DNA of 64,000 nucleotides, from contig NZ_BSTX01000002.1 in the NCBI RefSeq assembly GCF_030269765.1, forward strand, positions 248,001 to 312,000, written 5' to 3'. This DNA comes from Actinorhabdospora filicis. GTDB lineage: Bacteria; Actinomycetota; Actinomycetes; Mycobacteriales; Micromonosporaceae. Below are positions 44,592-53,454 of the stretch, in pieces. Positions within the stretch are counted from its first letter, which is position 1. Every line of letters starts with the position of its first letter. The translations under genes and the position numbers were made by a program. The notes below the pieces were generated by a model. It made no database searches, was not told where the DNA came from, and saw only the letters and a list, made by a program, of their open reading frames with translations.

Positions 44592-44627
44592 CTGTGGACG
44601 CAGCAAGGCGCCCACAGCTCACCCCTG
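44592..44627. promoter_or_regulatory. Inverted-repeat box shared with 42378 (copy 2)
   Basis: CTGTGGAC-N11-CCCACAG followed by CTCACCCCTG; 16 of 17 bases of CCCACAGCTCACyCCTG match copy 1 and spacing is identical. It begins 25 bp upstream of the XRE start and ends 80 bp upstream of the small gene at 44708, i.e. in the divergent control region. Confidence 0.62.
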
Positions 44628-44707
44628 ACGCTCACGACGAGGTAGGGCCGATCGTGGACGGAGCGGAACGGATTCCGCAGTCACAACCCCGACAGCAGGA
44701 GGGCGTC

Positions 44708-44941
44708 ATGGGAAACAAGAAGTGGAAGATCACGCGAGGTGTCGAGGCCGAGCGGGTCTACCGCAAGCTCCCCGGCGGAACCCGGAACCTGGTCGACGCG
44801 ATTGCCAACGGCATCGCCGCCGACCCCAAGAGCGGCACACAGGTCGGCGAGCAGTGGACCATCACCGCCAACCTGATCACCGTGTCCTACGTGCTGATCA
44901 CCAAGGACACCACCGCCAACATCATCGCGATCCGGTTCTGA
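44708..44941 (+). CDS. Small RelE/ParE-like protein (tentative)
   Basis: 77 residues starting ATG 44708 after GCAGGAGG. Sequence order WKITRGVEAERVYRKLP, a helical RNLVDAIANGIAADP, then strands ITVSYVLITKDTTANIIAIRF fits a RelE/ParE-like fold better than its counterpart at 42488. Divergent from the XRE regulator, convergent with the paralogue at 44968 (26-nt gap). Together with 42488-43285 this is a duplicated module. Confidence 0.62.
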   Translation: MGNKKWKITRGVEAERVYRKLPGGTRNLVDAIANGIAADPKSGTQVGEQWTITANLITVSYVLITKDTTANIIAIRF

Positions 44942-44967
44942 GCACCGGATGCCGCACTGGTGCCGGT

Positions 44968-45492
44968 CTACTCGGTCGGCACCCACTCCACAAGACCGGC
45001 CGCCTCGTAGTCGCCGGTGCGGGCCGCCTCCTCCACACGCGCCATCTCGGTGGCCAGCACCGCCCGGTCGGCATCGGTGGTCTGTGTCTGGACGTAGGCC
45101 GCCCGAATCACCCCCCACAGCCCACCCCAGTCACGCCGGACACCGGCTTCACCGATCGCCGACTCCCACGACGCCAAGAGCGCCGCGCGCTCATCGACGG
45201 TTAGCACGTCATAGATCGCAGGCCCGCTGCACTCGCATACTGCTGGCCCGGAGACGGCGTTGCCCTGGAGTTTGCGTCGCTGCGACCACCGTGCGAACTC
45301 GGTTCGGGTACGCCCTGCGCGAGCCGCGTCGCCTCCCGTCGCACACCACCACCGGCACACCAGCAACACCAGAGGCGAAAGATCCAGATCCCTCGCGGCG
45401 ACATCAAGCGCCGCCTGCCACTCCCCATCGAAGACGGGCCGCTGCTCCCACTCCAGCCGCTCGAAGGTCTCGGGGCCGTACAGCATGTCCAT
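44968..45492 (-). CDS. Hypothetical protein, paralogue of 42749-43285
   Basis: 174 residues. Shares with the paralogue the N-terminal half (GEWQAALDVAARDLDLSPL, LLVCRWWCATGGDAARAGRT), then diverges (an insertion with VSGPAVCECSGPAIYDVL). ATG 45492. Role unknown; if the small convergent gene is a toxin, this could be a neutralising partner, but genes of canonical TA pairs are co-directional, so the idea is weak. Confidence 0.65.
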   Translation of the reverse strand: MDMLYGPETFERLEWEQRPVFDGEWQAALDVAARDLDLSPLVLLVCRWWCATGGDAARAGRTRTEFARWSQRRKLQGNAVSGPAVCECSGPAIYDVLTVDERAALLASWESAIGEAGVRRDWGGLWGVIRAAYVQTQTTDADRAVLATEMARVEEAARTGDYEAAGLVEWVPTE

Positions 45493-45650
45493 ACTGGGCA
45501 GTCTCGCAGCACAGGAGTCGCGAATCCCGCCGCTCTGTCGGGAACGCGACCAGAACGCCGCCTGCGGCCAGCGTCACCTGCCTGAACTGGTCGAGCATCT
45601 ACGCCTCATGTGACCGGACGTGGGTGTGATCGCGGCCTGGACGTCCCCGC

Positions 45651-46235
45651 TCACCCCGTCCGCAGTCCGGCCAGCAGCCCTTCGAGCACCGCCACACACT
45701 CGTCGAGCCCGTCGGGCGATGGCTCCTGCGCCAGCCACAGGGCGGCCTCGTTCATCGCCCCCGACAGCAGGCGCGACAGTGCGGGCAGTGGGACGCGGCG
45801 CAGCAGGCCGGCGTCCATGAGCTCGGCGAGTGCTTCGGTGAGGTGGGTGACGGAGGCCGACTCGTCCATCGCGCGCCATTCGTTCCAGCCGAGGACGGCG
45901 GGTGCGTCCTCCAGGACGACGCGGCGGATGCCGGGGTCGGATCCGGCGGCCATGAAGGCGCGGCAGCCGGCGAGGAGGGAGTCCCAGGGGTCGGCCATGG
46001 CGTCGGCGGCGTGGGCGACGCGTTCGCCGAGTTCGGTCTGGGCTGCGCGGACGACTGCGGTGAAGAGGCCTTGTTTGCTGCCGAAGTGGTGGTAGGCGGC
46101 GCCTTTGGTGGCGCCGATGGCTTTGGCGACGTCCTCCAGTACGACGGCGTGGTAGCCGTCGGCGGCGAAGCGGCGGCGGGCCTCGGTGAGGAGGGCGGTG
46201 CGGGTCTGCTCGCGTTGCTGGGCCCGGATTGACAT
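45651..46235 (-). CDS. TetR family regulator
   Basis: 194 residues: TetR HTH ([51 protein letters not shown]) and a variable ligand domain. ATG 46235 lies inside an inverted repeat, supporting autoregulation. Divergent from a VOC gene whose promoter contains a second, perfect copy of the same palindrome. It probably represses both. Confidence 0.92.
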   Translation of the reverse strand: MSIRAQQREQTRTALLTEARRRFAADGYHAVVLEDVAKAIGATKGAAYHHFGSKQGLFTAVVRAAQTELGERVAHAADAMADPWDSLLAGCRAFMAAGSDPGIRRVVLEDAPAVLGWNEWRAMDESASVTHLTEALAELMDAGLLRRVPLPALSRLLSGAMNEAALWLAQEPSPDGLDECVAVLEGLLAGLRTG

Positions 46236-46286
46236 ACCGAGAGTATGCCAGTTAGTCTCGGCGGAGTTCACATACCTTGGGTATGT
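46233..46286. promoter_or_regulatory. Two TetR operators in the divergent interval
   Basis: Operator 1: CATACCGAGAGTATG (46233-46247, imperfect, over the tetR start). Operator 2: ACATACCTTGGGTATGT (46270-46286, perfect seven-base arms around TTG). Centres are 38 bp apart. Operator 2 is just upstream of the ribosome-binding site of the VOC gene. Confidence 0.8.
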
Positions 46287-46304
46287 CAAATTGAGGAGTT
46301 CGCC

Positions 46305-46739
46305 ATGACCGCTCTCCAGGGCTTCTACCCCGTCCTCGCCAGCTCCGACGTCGCCGCCGCCCGCGACTTCTACGTCGGCCACTTCGGTTTCGCGATCACC
46401 TTCGAGGCCGACTGGTACGTGAGCCTGCGCCGCCCGGACGCGCCCGCCTTCGAGCTGGCGCTGCTCGACCCGTCGCACCCGACGGTCCCGGAGGGTTACC
46501 GGCGGCCGTTGCGGGGTGGGTTGGTGCTGAACTTCGAGGTGGCCGATGTGGACGCCGAGTACGCGCGGCTGGTGGACGGGGCCGGGCTCACCGTCGAGCT
46601 GCCGTTGCGCAGTGAGGACTTCGGGCAGCGCCACTTCATCGTCGCCGCGCCCGACGGCGTCCTCATCGACGTGATCACCAACATCGCGCCCAGTGGTGAG
46701 TACGCCGCCGCCTACGCCGAGGGTGTGGCGGTCGAGTAG
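46305..46739 (+). CDS. VOC family protein (glyoxalase-like)
   Basis: 144 residues with VOC fold pattern ([23 protein letters not shown] ... [19 protein letters not shown] ... [20 protein letters not shown]). ATG 46305 after TTGAGGAG. Under probable TetR control. Likely binds or modifies a small electrophile or drug; enzyme class not determinable. Confidence 0.87.
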   Translation: MTALQGFYPVLASSDVAAARDFYVGHFGFAITFEADWYVSLRRPDAPAFELALLDPSHPTVPEGYRRPLRGGLVLNFEVADVDAEYARLVDGAGLTVELPLRSEDFGQRHFIVAAPDGVLIDVITNIAPSGEYAAAYAEGVAVE

Positions 46740-46816
46740 GCGGTTCCCCCGCCCGGGGGACGTGCTCCACCATCGCGCGGGAGGGACGGGCGGGCCCGTC
46801 CGGCGAGGCTGGATCC

Positions 46817-47395
46817 ATGACCGCCACGCTCATCCCGCCCGTCACGCCGATCCCGCCCGCCCCGCGCTGGGCCGTCCGTGCCGCGCACCTGACCGTCCTG
46901 TGTGTACTACCGGCGAGTCTGTGGCGGATCGCGATGGCGATCGGGATCCCCGTCGGATTCAGCGCCGAGACCCTGCGCGCCGACTACCACTCGCCCGGCT
47001 GGGGGACGGCGTACATGATCGGGCTGAGCCTGCTCGGTGAGCTGGCCGCGTTCATGACCCTCGGACTGGTGCGCGACTGGGGCCTGGTGGTGCCGCAATG
47101 GATTCCGTTCATTGGCGGGAGGCCGGTGCGGCCGATGGCCGCGATCGTCCCGGCGGTGATCGGCGCGGTGGTCATGACGCTGCTGTGGGGCAGCCAGGCG
47201 CTTCTGGCCTTCTTCGTTGAAGGTGACGGTGGGCTGACGGGGATCCACCTGGCGGTGATGTACGCCTGTTACGCGCCGCTGGTGCTGTGGGGGCCGCTGC
47301 TGGGCCTGGTCACCTGGTCCTACCGGCGCCGCACCCGCCAGCCGGGCAGAGGCGAGGGGACGGCCCGTCCGCCGTCCCCTCGCATCGTCCACTAG
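46817..47395 (+). CDS. Hypothetical membrane protein
   Basis: 192 residues with four hydrophobic segments (about 22-44, 66-86, 105-128, 140-165), a Pro-rich N-terminus and an Arg-rich C-terminus. No recognised family. The stop overlaps the convergent neighbour by 4 nt. Confidence 0.7.
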   Translation: MTATLIPPVTPIPPAPRWAVRAAHLTVLCVLPASLWRIAMAIGIPVGFSAETLRADYHSPGWGTAYMIGLSLLGELAAFMTLGLVRDWGLVVPQWIPFIGGRPVRPMAAIVPAVIGAVVMTLLWGSQALLAFFVEGDGGLTGIHLAVMYACYAPLVLWGPLLGLVTWSYRRRTRQPGRGEGTARPPSPRIVH

Positions 47396-47988
47396 GGAAT
47401 CCGGGGCCCCTGTGCCTCCGGCGGTCCGGGCTGTGCCGCCGGGCGGACCTCTCCGGCGAGATCGCCGAAGAACTCCGCGGCGGGCATGGCCTTGCCGTCC
47501 TTGCCGATCGGTGACGGCGCGAGGGGCACCATCAGGTCGGCGGCGGCCGAGTGCAGCCACAGCGCCATCATGTACAGCGCGGGGACGCGCAGGAGGCGCA
47601 GCTCGAATCCGTCCGCGACCAGGGCGGGCAGCTTCCGGACGGCCTTGACTGCCTTGTCGGTGGCGGCGACGAACGGTCCCTCGGTGAACTGGGACAGCTC
47701 GAATTCGCCGTCGGCGGTCTGGGTCGCCTCGGCGCTGGCGATGAGCTGGCCGCCGTCCTCGATGAGGTAGCGCCAGCCGCCCGCGCGGGCGCGGTCGAGG
47801 CCGCCGCCGGAGGCGACGTCGTCGAGGCTCATCGTGTAGACGCGATGCGGGGTGGACATGTCGAGTTGTTCCTTGCGGGCGCCGCGCAGCGCCTTGGTGG
47901 AGAACTTCTTCCCGTCGGCGAACTCATGCAGTTTCGTGCGGATCCGGTCGGGCACGACCTGCGGCGGTTCGGGCAGATGTAACGGCAT
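47392..47988 (-). CDS. Hypothetical protein downstream of the cysteine protease
   Basis: 198 residues, no signal peptide. Mixed alpha/beta; a central region (STPHRVYTMSLDDVASGGGLDRARAGGWRYLIEDGG) and a hydrophobic helix ALYMMALWLHSAAADLMVPLAP. Stops align it as the second gene of a unit with the AvrRpt2-like protease (9-nt gap), so it may be a partner, inhibitor or chaperone of that enzyme. The family is not known to me. Confidence 0.7.
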   Translation of the reverse strand: MPLHLPEPPQVVPDRIRTKLHEFADGKKFSTKALRGARKEQLDMSTPHRVYTMSLDDVASGGGLDRARAGGWRYLIEDGGQLIASAEATQTADGEFELSQFTEGPFVAATDKAVKAVRKLPALVADGFELRLLRVPALYMMALWLHSAAADLMVPLAPSPIGKDGKAMPAAEFFGDLAGEVRPAAQPGPPEAQGPRIP

Positions 47989-47997
47989 GCGCGCTCC

Positions 47998-49002
47998 TCA
48001 GGCCTTCGTGGTGTATGTGTTGCCCCAGGTCCCGCTGTCCTTGTACTTGTTGCGGAAGTTGTCGTAGGTGACGTCGGATTCGCCGTCCCACGGGTCGGAG
48101 ACCGTCAGGTACTCCACGCCGTTGGACACGAACCGGCCCCGGATGACCACGGCGTGCCCGCCGCCGCCCTGCCAGTAGGTGGCCACGCAGAAGGGCGCGG
48201 ACTTGGCCAGCTCGACGCCGATCTCGCCGAGGGTGAGGGCGCGTTTGATGTACTGGTTGAGGTGGTTCATGCGGCGCAGCGCGAGGTCGGGGTACCAGGG
48301 CTTGTTGCAGTTGACTCCGGAGCCCGCGGCGCCGCAGCAGTCGTCGCGGCCGTACTCGGCGTTGACGAGCTTGCACTGGGTCCAGGTGGTGGCCGGCTCG
48401 TAGAACGCGGTGATGCTGACCGATGTCGCCGCCCAGCACCACTGGGTCTGCTGCTGGTGCTGCTCGGCGAAGTCCAGGCGCTGGTCGGACAGGGCGAGGT
48501 AGAACTTCTCGTGGATGCCGCCGCTGGCGCCGAACTGGGCGGTGACCCGCCCGCCTCCGGCGTCGGTGGTCGTGGTGACGCCGGTGCCGTCCATGCGCAG
48601 CTGGACGTTGGTGAAGGCCGTCGATTCGATGGAGAAGGACCCGTCGGCCTGCGCGGTGAGGTTGAACCGCTCGGATGATCCGGCGCCGAACTGGCAGTTG
48701 ACCGTTCCGCCGCCGCCGGTGGTCTGCGAGACGACTCCGGTCCCGTCCAGGCGCAGGTACACGTTCGGGAAGGCCACCGATTCGAGCGCGTAGCTTCCGT
48801 CGGCCTGCTTGCGGAGCCGGAACTTCTCATACGGGCCGGGTGATCCGGCGCTGAACTGGCAGTTCACCTTTCCCGCGCCGGAGCCGCTGAACGCGGTGAC
48901 TCCAGTACCGTCCAGGCGCAGGTAGACATTGGTGAACGCGGTGGATCGAATGGTGATGGGAATGTCGCCGATCGTGGCGAGGTCGGCTGCTGATAATGGC
49001 AT
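47998..49002 (-). CDS. AvrRpt2-like papain-fold cysteine protease with fascin-like trefoil repeats
   Basis: 334 residues. Residues about 10-175 hold three to four similar beta segments (AFTNVYLRLDGTGVTAF, AFPNVYLRLDGTGVVSQ, AFTNVQLRMDGTGVTTT), a fascin/actin-crosslinking-type trefoil. Residues about 185-334 are papain-like: catalytic Cys in QQQTQWCWAATSVS, His in GGGGHAVVIRG, and VSDPWDG for the third residue; several extra Cys (DDCCGAAGSGVNC) may form disulfides. ATG 49002 after AAGGGG. No signal peptide, so export, if any, is non-classical. Confidence 0.82.
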   Translation of the reverse strand: MPLSAADLATIGDIPITIRSTAFTNVYLRLDGTGVTAFSGSGAGKVNCQFSAGSPGPYEKFRLRKQADGSYALESVAFPNVYLRLDGTGVVSQTTGGGGTVNCQFGAGSSERFNLTAQADGSFSIESTAFTNVQLRMDGTGVTTTTDAGGGRVTAQFGASGGIHEKFYLALSDQRLDFAEQHQQQTQWCWAATSVSITAFYEPATTWTQCKLVNAEYGRDDCCGAAGSGVNCNKPWYPDLALRRMNHLNQYIKRALTLGEIGVELAKSAPFCVATYWQGGGGHAVVIRGRFVSNGVEYLTVSDPWDGESDVTYDNFRNKYKDSGTWGNTYTTKA

Positions 49003-49343
49003 TCTGGCCCCTTTCCGTGGAGAGGGTGGTGTCACTGGGCTGCGGTGACACAGGGGCGAGGGCGGCCGAAATCGCGACCAGTGGTGCGCGTTTTTCCTTT
49101 CCGTGCGGCGTGGTGGAGGCGCCGCGCGGAGGTGCGAATGAGCGCGTGCTGGGGTCGCGCATTCGGCATTGTCGAAGCTTTATTCGATTGTCGCCGTCCC
49201 TGTTCGGTAAAGCTCACGCTACGGTTCGTTAACACGGCGATGCAATGGGTACAAGGTCCCGCCGGGGATTCGCGCCAATCGTTTCGGTGCACAATGCGCC
49301 GGGACGGGATTGTTCGCCGCCGGACACGTTGCGGCGGGCGGGC
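49003..49343. other. Intergenic region
   Basis: 341 bp between the protease start and the end of the histidine-kinase gene. A comparatively A+T-rich patch at 49160-49250 probably carries the protease promoter. No gene, repeat or terminator hairpin recognised. Confidence 0.5.
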
Positions 49344-50459
49344 TCATGGTCTCGGCAGGTGGAGCCGGACGAGCAGGCCACCGTCCGGGTTGGCCTCGGC
49401 GATAAGGCTCGCACGGTGGGCGGCGGCGATCGCGCGGACGATGGCCAGGCCCAGTCCGCGCGCGTGTCCGGTGACGCGTCCTTGTGGACGGTAGAAGGGC
49501 TCGAAGAGCCGCTCGACGGTGGCCGGGTCGACGAGCGGTCCGGTGTTGTCCACCTCCAGCACCACCTCATCGCCGTCGGACATGACCGCCACCGAGACCA
49601 GCCCGCCGGGACGGTTGTAGGCCACGGCGTTGCGGACGAGGTTGGCCAGCAGCGTGCGCAGCAGCGCGGCGTCCCCGCCCACGGTGACGCCGTCCTCGGC
49701 CTCGACCTCGATGGCGACACCGGAGGCCTCGCCCGCCAGGGACGCCGCCGTCTCGGCCGCGAGCGCGGCGAGGTCCACCGGCTCGGCGCCGGGCTGGGCG
49801 TGCTCTGCGGCGGCGAGGTCGAGGAGGGCGGTGACCACGGCGATGTTGCGTTCGTTGGTCTCGGTGAGCATGGGGATCAGCTCGGCGAAGGACTCCGGGG
49901 TGGCGACCTGGAGGATCGCGCGGTTGGCCGCCAGGGGCGTCATGAGCTCGTGGGAGGCGTTGGCGGCGAAGCGGCGGTGGGCGTCGAAGGAGCGCTGGAG
50001 GCGGGCGAGCATGGCGTCGAAGTCGTCGGCGAGGTGCTTGAGCTCGTCGCCGGGTCCGATGGCGTTGATGCGGTGGCCGAGGTCGCCGCCGGCGGCGCGC
50101 GCGGTGGCGCGTCCGACCGCGCGCAGGGGCGAGAGGGACCGGCGGGAGACGATCCACCCGGCGGCCAGCCCGGCCGAGACGATGACGGCCAGTGCACCCA
50201 CGGAGCTGGTCAGCACGGTCGCCCACACGTCCTCCTTGCTGCGGATCTCGACGGTGTGGGCGTAGCGGGCATAAGCCGGGTCGACCTCGCCGGTGGCGAC
50301 GGGCGTCCCGGGCGACATGGGGGTGCTCTCGCCGAGCTGGTAGGAGGGGATGAAGCGGATCGCCACATAGATGATGGCGACCATGAGGATCCCGGCGATC
50401 GTGAGGGTGATCCCGAAGCCGAGGAACAGGCGCGCGTGGATGCTCAGGCGGCGCTTCAC
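49344..50459 (-). CDS. Sensor histidine kinase
   Basis: 371 residues: TM1 about 10-35, an extracytoplasmic loop of about 65 residues, TM2 about 88-110, HAMP, HisKA with RRFAANASHELMTPLAANRAIL (the phospho-acceptor His), and HATPase_c with NLVRNAVAYN (N box), EVDNTGPLV (G1) and GRVTGHARGLGLAIV (G2). GTG 50459 overlaps the response-regulator stop (GTGA). Part of a regulator-kinase pair facing an ABC exporter. Confidence 0.92.
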   Translation of the reverse strand: MKRRLSIHARLFLGFGITLTIAGILMVAIIYVAIRFIPSYQLGESTPMSPGTPVATGEVDPAYARYAHTVEIRSKEDVWATVLTSSVGALAVIVSAGLAAGWIVSRRSLSPLRAVGRATARAAGGDLGHRINAIGPGDELKHLADDFDAMLARLQRSFDAHRRFAANASHELMTPLAANRAILQVATPESFAELIPMLTETNERNIAVVTALLDLAAAEHAQPGAEPVDLAALAAETAASLAGEASGVAIEVEAEDGVTVGGDAALLRTLLANLVRNAVAYNRPGGLVSVAVMSDGDEVVLEVDNTGPLVDPATVERLFEPFYRPQGRVTGHARGLGLAIVRAIAAAHRASLIAEANPDGGLLVRLHLPRP

Positions 50460-51121
50460 GCGTCGGTCCCGAGGCGGTATCCGGCGCCGACGGCGGTGTG
50501 CACCAGGCGCGGGGAGCCGAGTTTGCGGCGCAGGGTGTGGATGACCAGGCGCACGGCGTTGGTGAAGGGGTCGGCGTGCTCGTCCCAGGCCTTCTCCAGC
50601 AGGTACTCGGTGCCGACCACGCCGCCGTCGGCGCGCATGAGCAGCTCCAGGACGGCCAGCTCCTTCGGGGTCAGGCGCACCTCGCGTCCGGCGCGGGTGA
50701 CGCGGCGGCGGTGGGTGTCGAAGGCGAGGTCGGCGAAGGTGAGGACGGGGGCGTGCGCGACGGGGGCGCGGCGGTGCAGGGCGCGCAGGCGGGCGACGAG
50801 CTCGGGGAAGTCGAAGGGCTTGGCCAGGTAGTCGTCGGCGCCCAGGCCCAGCCCGGAGACCTTGTCGCCGAGGCGCCCGGCGGCGGTGAGCATGAGGATC
50901 CGGCAGGACGGGTGCAGCTCGGCGGCCCGCCGGCACACCTCGTCGCCGTGGAGGAGCGGCAGGTCGCGGTCGAGGACCATGGCGTCGTAGTCGTGGAAGG
51001 CGAGGTGGCGCAGCGCGGCCTCGCCGTCGGCGACGGCGTCGACGGCGAAGGCCTCCCGGCGCAGTCCCATGACCAGGACGCGGGACATGATCTCCTCGTC
51101 CTCCACGACCAGTACGCGCAT
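50456..51121 (-). CDS. OmpR/PhoB-type response regulator
   Basis: 221 residues. Receiver with acidic VVEDEE, phospho-acceptor Asp in AMVLDRDLPLL, Thr in LMLTAAG and Lys in ADDYLAKPFD; winged helix with VRLTPKELAVLELLMRADGGVV and AVRLVIHTLRRKLG ... VGAGYRLG. ATG 51121 after CGAGGAGGG. Translationally coupled to the kinase and divergent from the ABC transporter it probably controls. Confidence 0.93.
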   Translation of the reverse strand: MRVLVVEDEEIMSRVLVMGLRREAFAVDAVADGEAALRHLAFHDYDAMVLDRDLPLLHGDEVCRRAAELHPSCRILMLTAAGRLGDKVSGLGLGADDYLAKPFDFPELVARLRALHRRAPVAHAPVLTFADLAFDTHRRRVTRAGREVRLTPKELAVLELLMRADGGVVGTEYLLEKAWDEHADPFTNAVRLVIHTLRRKLGSPRLVHTAVGAGYRLGTDA

Positions 51122-51302
51122 GAGCCCTCCTCGGTTTCGGCCGCCATGGTAACCGAAGTGCCTGGTCAGAGCCTGTGTGCGCGGCTGCCTGCGGGTATGT
51201 GAGCGGTGTATGAGAGCCCACGCGGACGCACTCTCCGGCGAACGCGCGCGATACGCCCGCGCGCCTAACGTCTGCGTCCGATCACCTGCGGAAGTGGAGA
51301 CG

Positions 51303-52736
51303 ATGAACCTGTTCAAACGGGCCTGGTGGCACCTGCGCGTGCGCATCGGCCGGACGCTGCTGCTCACCGGGCTCTTCCTGGTCATCTGCACGCTGTCGCT
51401 CTCGGGATTCCTCATCCAGTCGGCCGCGGCGCGGGCCGCCGAGGACGCCAAGCGCAGCGTCGGCGCGGTGGTGACCATGGAACTCGACCTGAACGCGCTG
51501 CTGGCCAAGGAGGGCCGCGACGGCGGGGGAGGCCCGGGAGCCTCGCTCATCGGCGCAGGCGGCGACCTGCACCGCGACCTCGCCGACAAGATCGGCTCCT
51601 CACCCGTGGTCACCGGCTACAACTACGTCTCCGAGGGCGCGGGCGCCCCGACCGACTCGGCACGGTTCTACCGGGCCGTCCCGCCACCGCCGGAGCTGAA
51701 CCTGGACTCCATCGCCGAGTTCTTCCCCGTCCTGGGCGTGCGCGACTCCGAGCAGGAGGCCGGGTTCCGCAACGGGAGCCGCACGCTGCTGTCCGGGACG
51801 GGCGTCAAGCCCGGCGACACCGGCAACCGCGCGCTCATCGAGGAGCGCTTCGCCCAGGCCAACGGCCTCGCCGTCGGCGACGTGTTCACCCTCTCCAGCG
51901 GTAAGTGGAACCCCGAGGCGACCGATGTGATGGTCGAGTACACCGTCGCCGGGATCTACCGCGACGAGAAGAAGTCGGACTCCCAGCGCTACACCCCGCC
52001 GGGATCCGAGCCCGGCAACCAGATCTACAGCACCATCGACGGCGCCTCCCGCCTGCAGGGCAAGGACCCGGCCACCGGCGGCGGCGTCGTCCGCCGCGCC
52101 ACCTTCACCCTCGGCGACCCCGACGACCTCGACCGCCTCAAGGCCGACGCGCTCGCCGCCGGAGCGGACCTCACCGTCTTCCCCTTGAGCGTCAACGACA
52201 AGCAGTACCGGACGCTCGTCGGCCCCATCGGCGAGACCGCCGACTTCGCCACCGTCACCGTCTGGCTGGTCTCGGTCGCCGGGCTCGTCATCGTCGGCCT
52301 CATCGCCGCCTCCTCCCTGCGCGAGCGGCGCGGCGAGCTGGGCGTGCTGATGTCGCTGGGGGAGAGCAAGGCCCGCATCCTCGGCCAGCACGTCGTCGAG
52401 ATCACCGCGTGCGCGCTGCTGGCCATCGGCATCGCCGCCGGCGCGGGCCCGCTGCTGTCCAAGACCGTCGGCGACGCGCTGCTGTCCAATGAGGTCGCCG
52501 GAGCCGCCGCGCAGGCCGCCGAGGACGCCGACGCGCCCGACCTCAGCGACATCGGCGGTGGAAAGAAGGACGCACCGGCCGTCCATCCCGTCGACCGCCT
52601 CGACATCCGCCTCGCCTCGGGCGACCTCGTCAAGGTCGGCGCCGCCGGGCTCGGCATCGCGCTGCTGGCCACCGTCGTCCCCGGCATCGGCGTCCTGCGG
52701 CTGCGCCCCCGCGAGATCCTCACGAAAGGCGACTGA
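51303..52736 (+). CDS. ABC transporter permease, FtsX/MacB type
   Basis: 477 residues: TM1 at the N-terminus (TLLLTGLFLVICTLSLSGFLI), a large extracytoplasmic MacB_PCD-like domain (about 45-310), then FtsX helices (VTVWLVSVAGLVIVGLIAASSLRERRGELGVLMSLGESKARI ... ) and a final TM. Stop is 2 nt before the ATPase gene. With the divergent two-component pair it resembles BceRS-BceAB systems that sense and counter cell-envelope-targeting peptides. Confidence 0.9.
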   Translation: MNLFKRAWWHLRVRIGRTLLLTGLFLVICTLSLSGFLIQSAAARAAEDAKRSVGAVVTMELDLNALLAKEGRDGGGGPGASLIGAGGDLHRDLADKIGSSPVVTGYNYVSEGAGAPTDSARFYRAVPPPPELNLDSIAEFFPVLGVRDSEQEAGFRNGSRTLLSGTGVKPGDTGNRALIEERFAQANGLAVGDVFTLSSGKWNPEATDVMVEYTVAGIYRDEKKSDSQRYTPPGSEPGNQIYSTIDGASRLQGKDPATGGGVVRRATFTLGDPDDLDRLKADALAAGADLTVFPLSVNDKQYRTLVGPIGETADFATVTVWLVSVAGLVIVGLIAASSLRERRGELGVLMSLGESKARILGQHVVEITACALLAIGIAAGAGPLLSKTVGDALLSNEVAGAAAQAAEDADAPDLSDIGGGKKDAPAVHPVDRLDIRLASGDLVKVGAAGLGIALLATVVPGIGVLRLRPREILTKGD

Positions 52737-52738
52737 CC

Positions 52739-53413
52739 ATGACCACACCCGTCCTGCGGCTCACCGACCTGGTCCGGACCTTTCCCGGCGGCAACAAGCG
52801 CCGCACCGTCCTCAAGGGAGTCACCTGCGACTTCGAGGAGGGCCGCGTGTACTCGGTGGTGGGGCCCTCCGGCAGCGGCAAGACCACGCTGCTGGCCCTC
52901 GCCGGGGGCCTGGACGCGCCGACCTCGGGGACGGTGTCCTTCCGCGGCCGCGACGTCGCCGAGATCGGCCTGGGCGCCTACCGCAACAAGCACGTCGCCA
53001 CGGTCTTCCAGCAGCTGAACCTGCTCGGCTACCTCACCGCCGTGCAGAACATCACCGCCGCCATGGAGATCACCGGCGTCCGCGGCGTCTCCCGCCGCAA
53101 ACGCGCCCATGAGCTCCTCGACCTGCTCGGCATCGACGACACCGACCGCCGCAGGCGCCCCGCCCGCCTATCCGGCGGGCAGCAGCAGCGCGTGGCGATC
53201 GCGCGCGCCCTCGCCTGCGACGTCGACGTCCTGTTCGCCGACGAACCGACCGGCAGCCTCGACCAGGACACCGCCGCCGAGATCATCGAGGTCTTTCGGC
53301 GCCTGGCCCACGAGGAGGGCAAGTGCGTGGTGATCGTGACGCACTCACCGCAGGTCGCGGCCGCCTCCGATGAGGTGCTGCATTTGAAGCGGGGGAAGCT
53401 GACCCGGCGCTGA
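52739..53413 (+). CDS. ABC transporter ATP-binding protein (MacB/LolD type)
   Basis: 224 residues with Walker A VGPSGSGKTTLL, Q-loop VFQQLNLLGYLTAVQN, signature LSGGQQQRVAIARAL, Walker B VDVLFADEPTGSLD and H-switch VIVTHSPQV. Partner of the preceding permease. Confidence 0.95.
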   Translation: MTTPVLRLTDLVRTFPGGNKRRTVLKGVTCDFEEGRVYSVVGPSGSGKTTLLALAGGLDAPTSGTVSFRGRDVAEIGLGAYRNKHVATVFQQLNLLGYLTAVQNITAAMEITGVRGVSRRKRAHELLDLLGIDDTDRRRRPARLSGGQQQRVAIARALACDVDVLFADEPTGSLDQDTAAEIIEVFRRLAHEEGKCVVIVTHSPQVAAASDEVLHLKRGKLTRR

Positions 53414-53429
53414 CCACCCCGCCGCGAGT

Positions 53430-53454
53430 AAGGCCCGCCCGCCGGCGGGGCCTT
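53430..53454 (+). terminator. Terminator-like hairpin after the ABC operon
   Basis: AAGGCCCGCC pairs with GGCGGGGCCTT around a short loop, followed by TTC; 16 nt after the ATPase stop. Confidence 0.7.
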
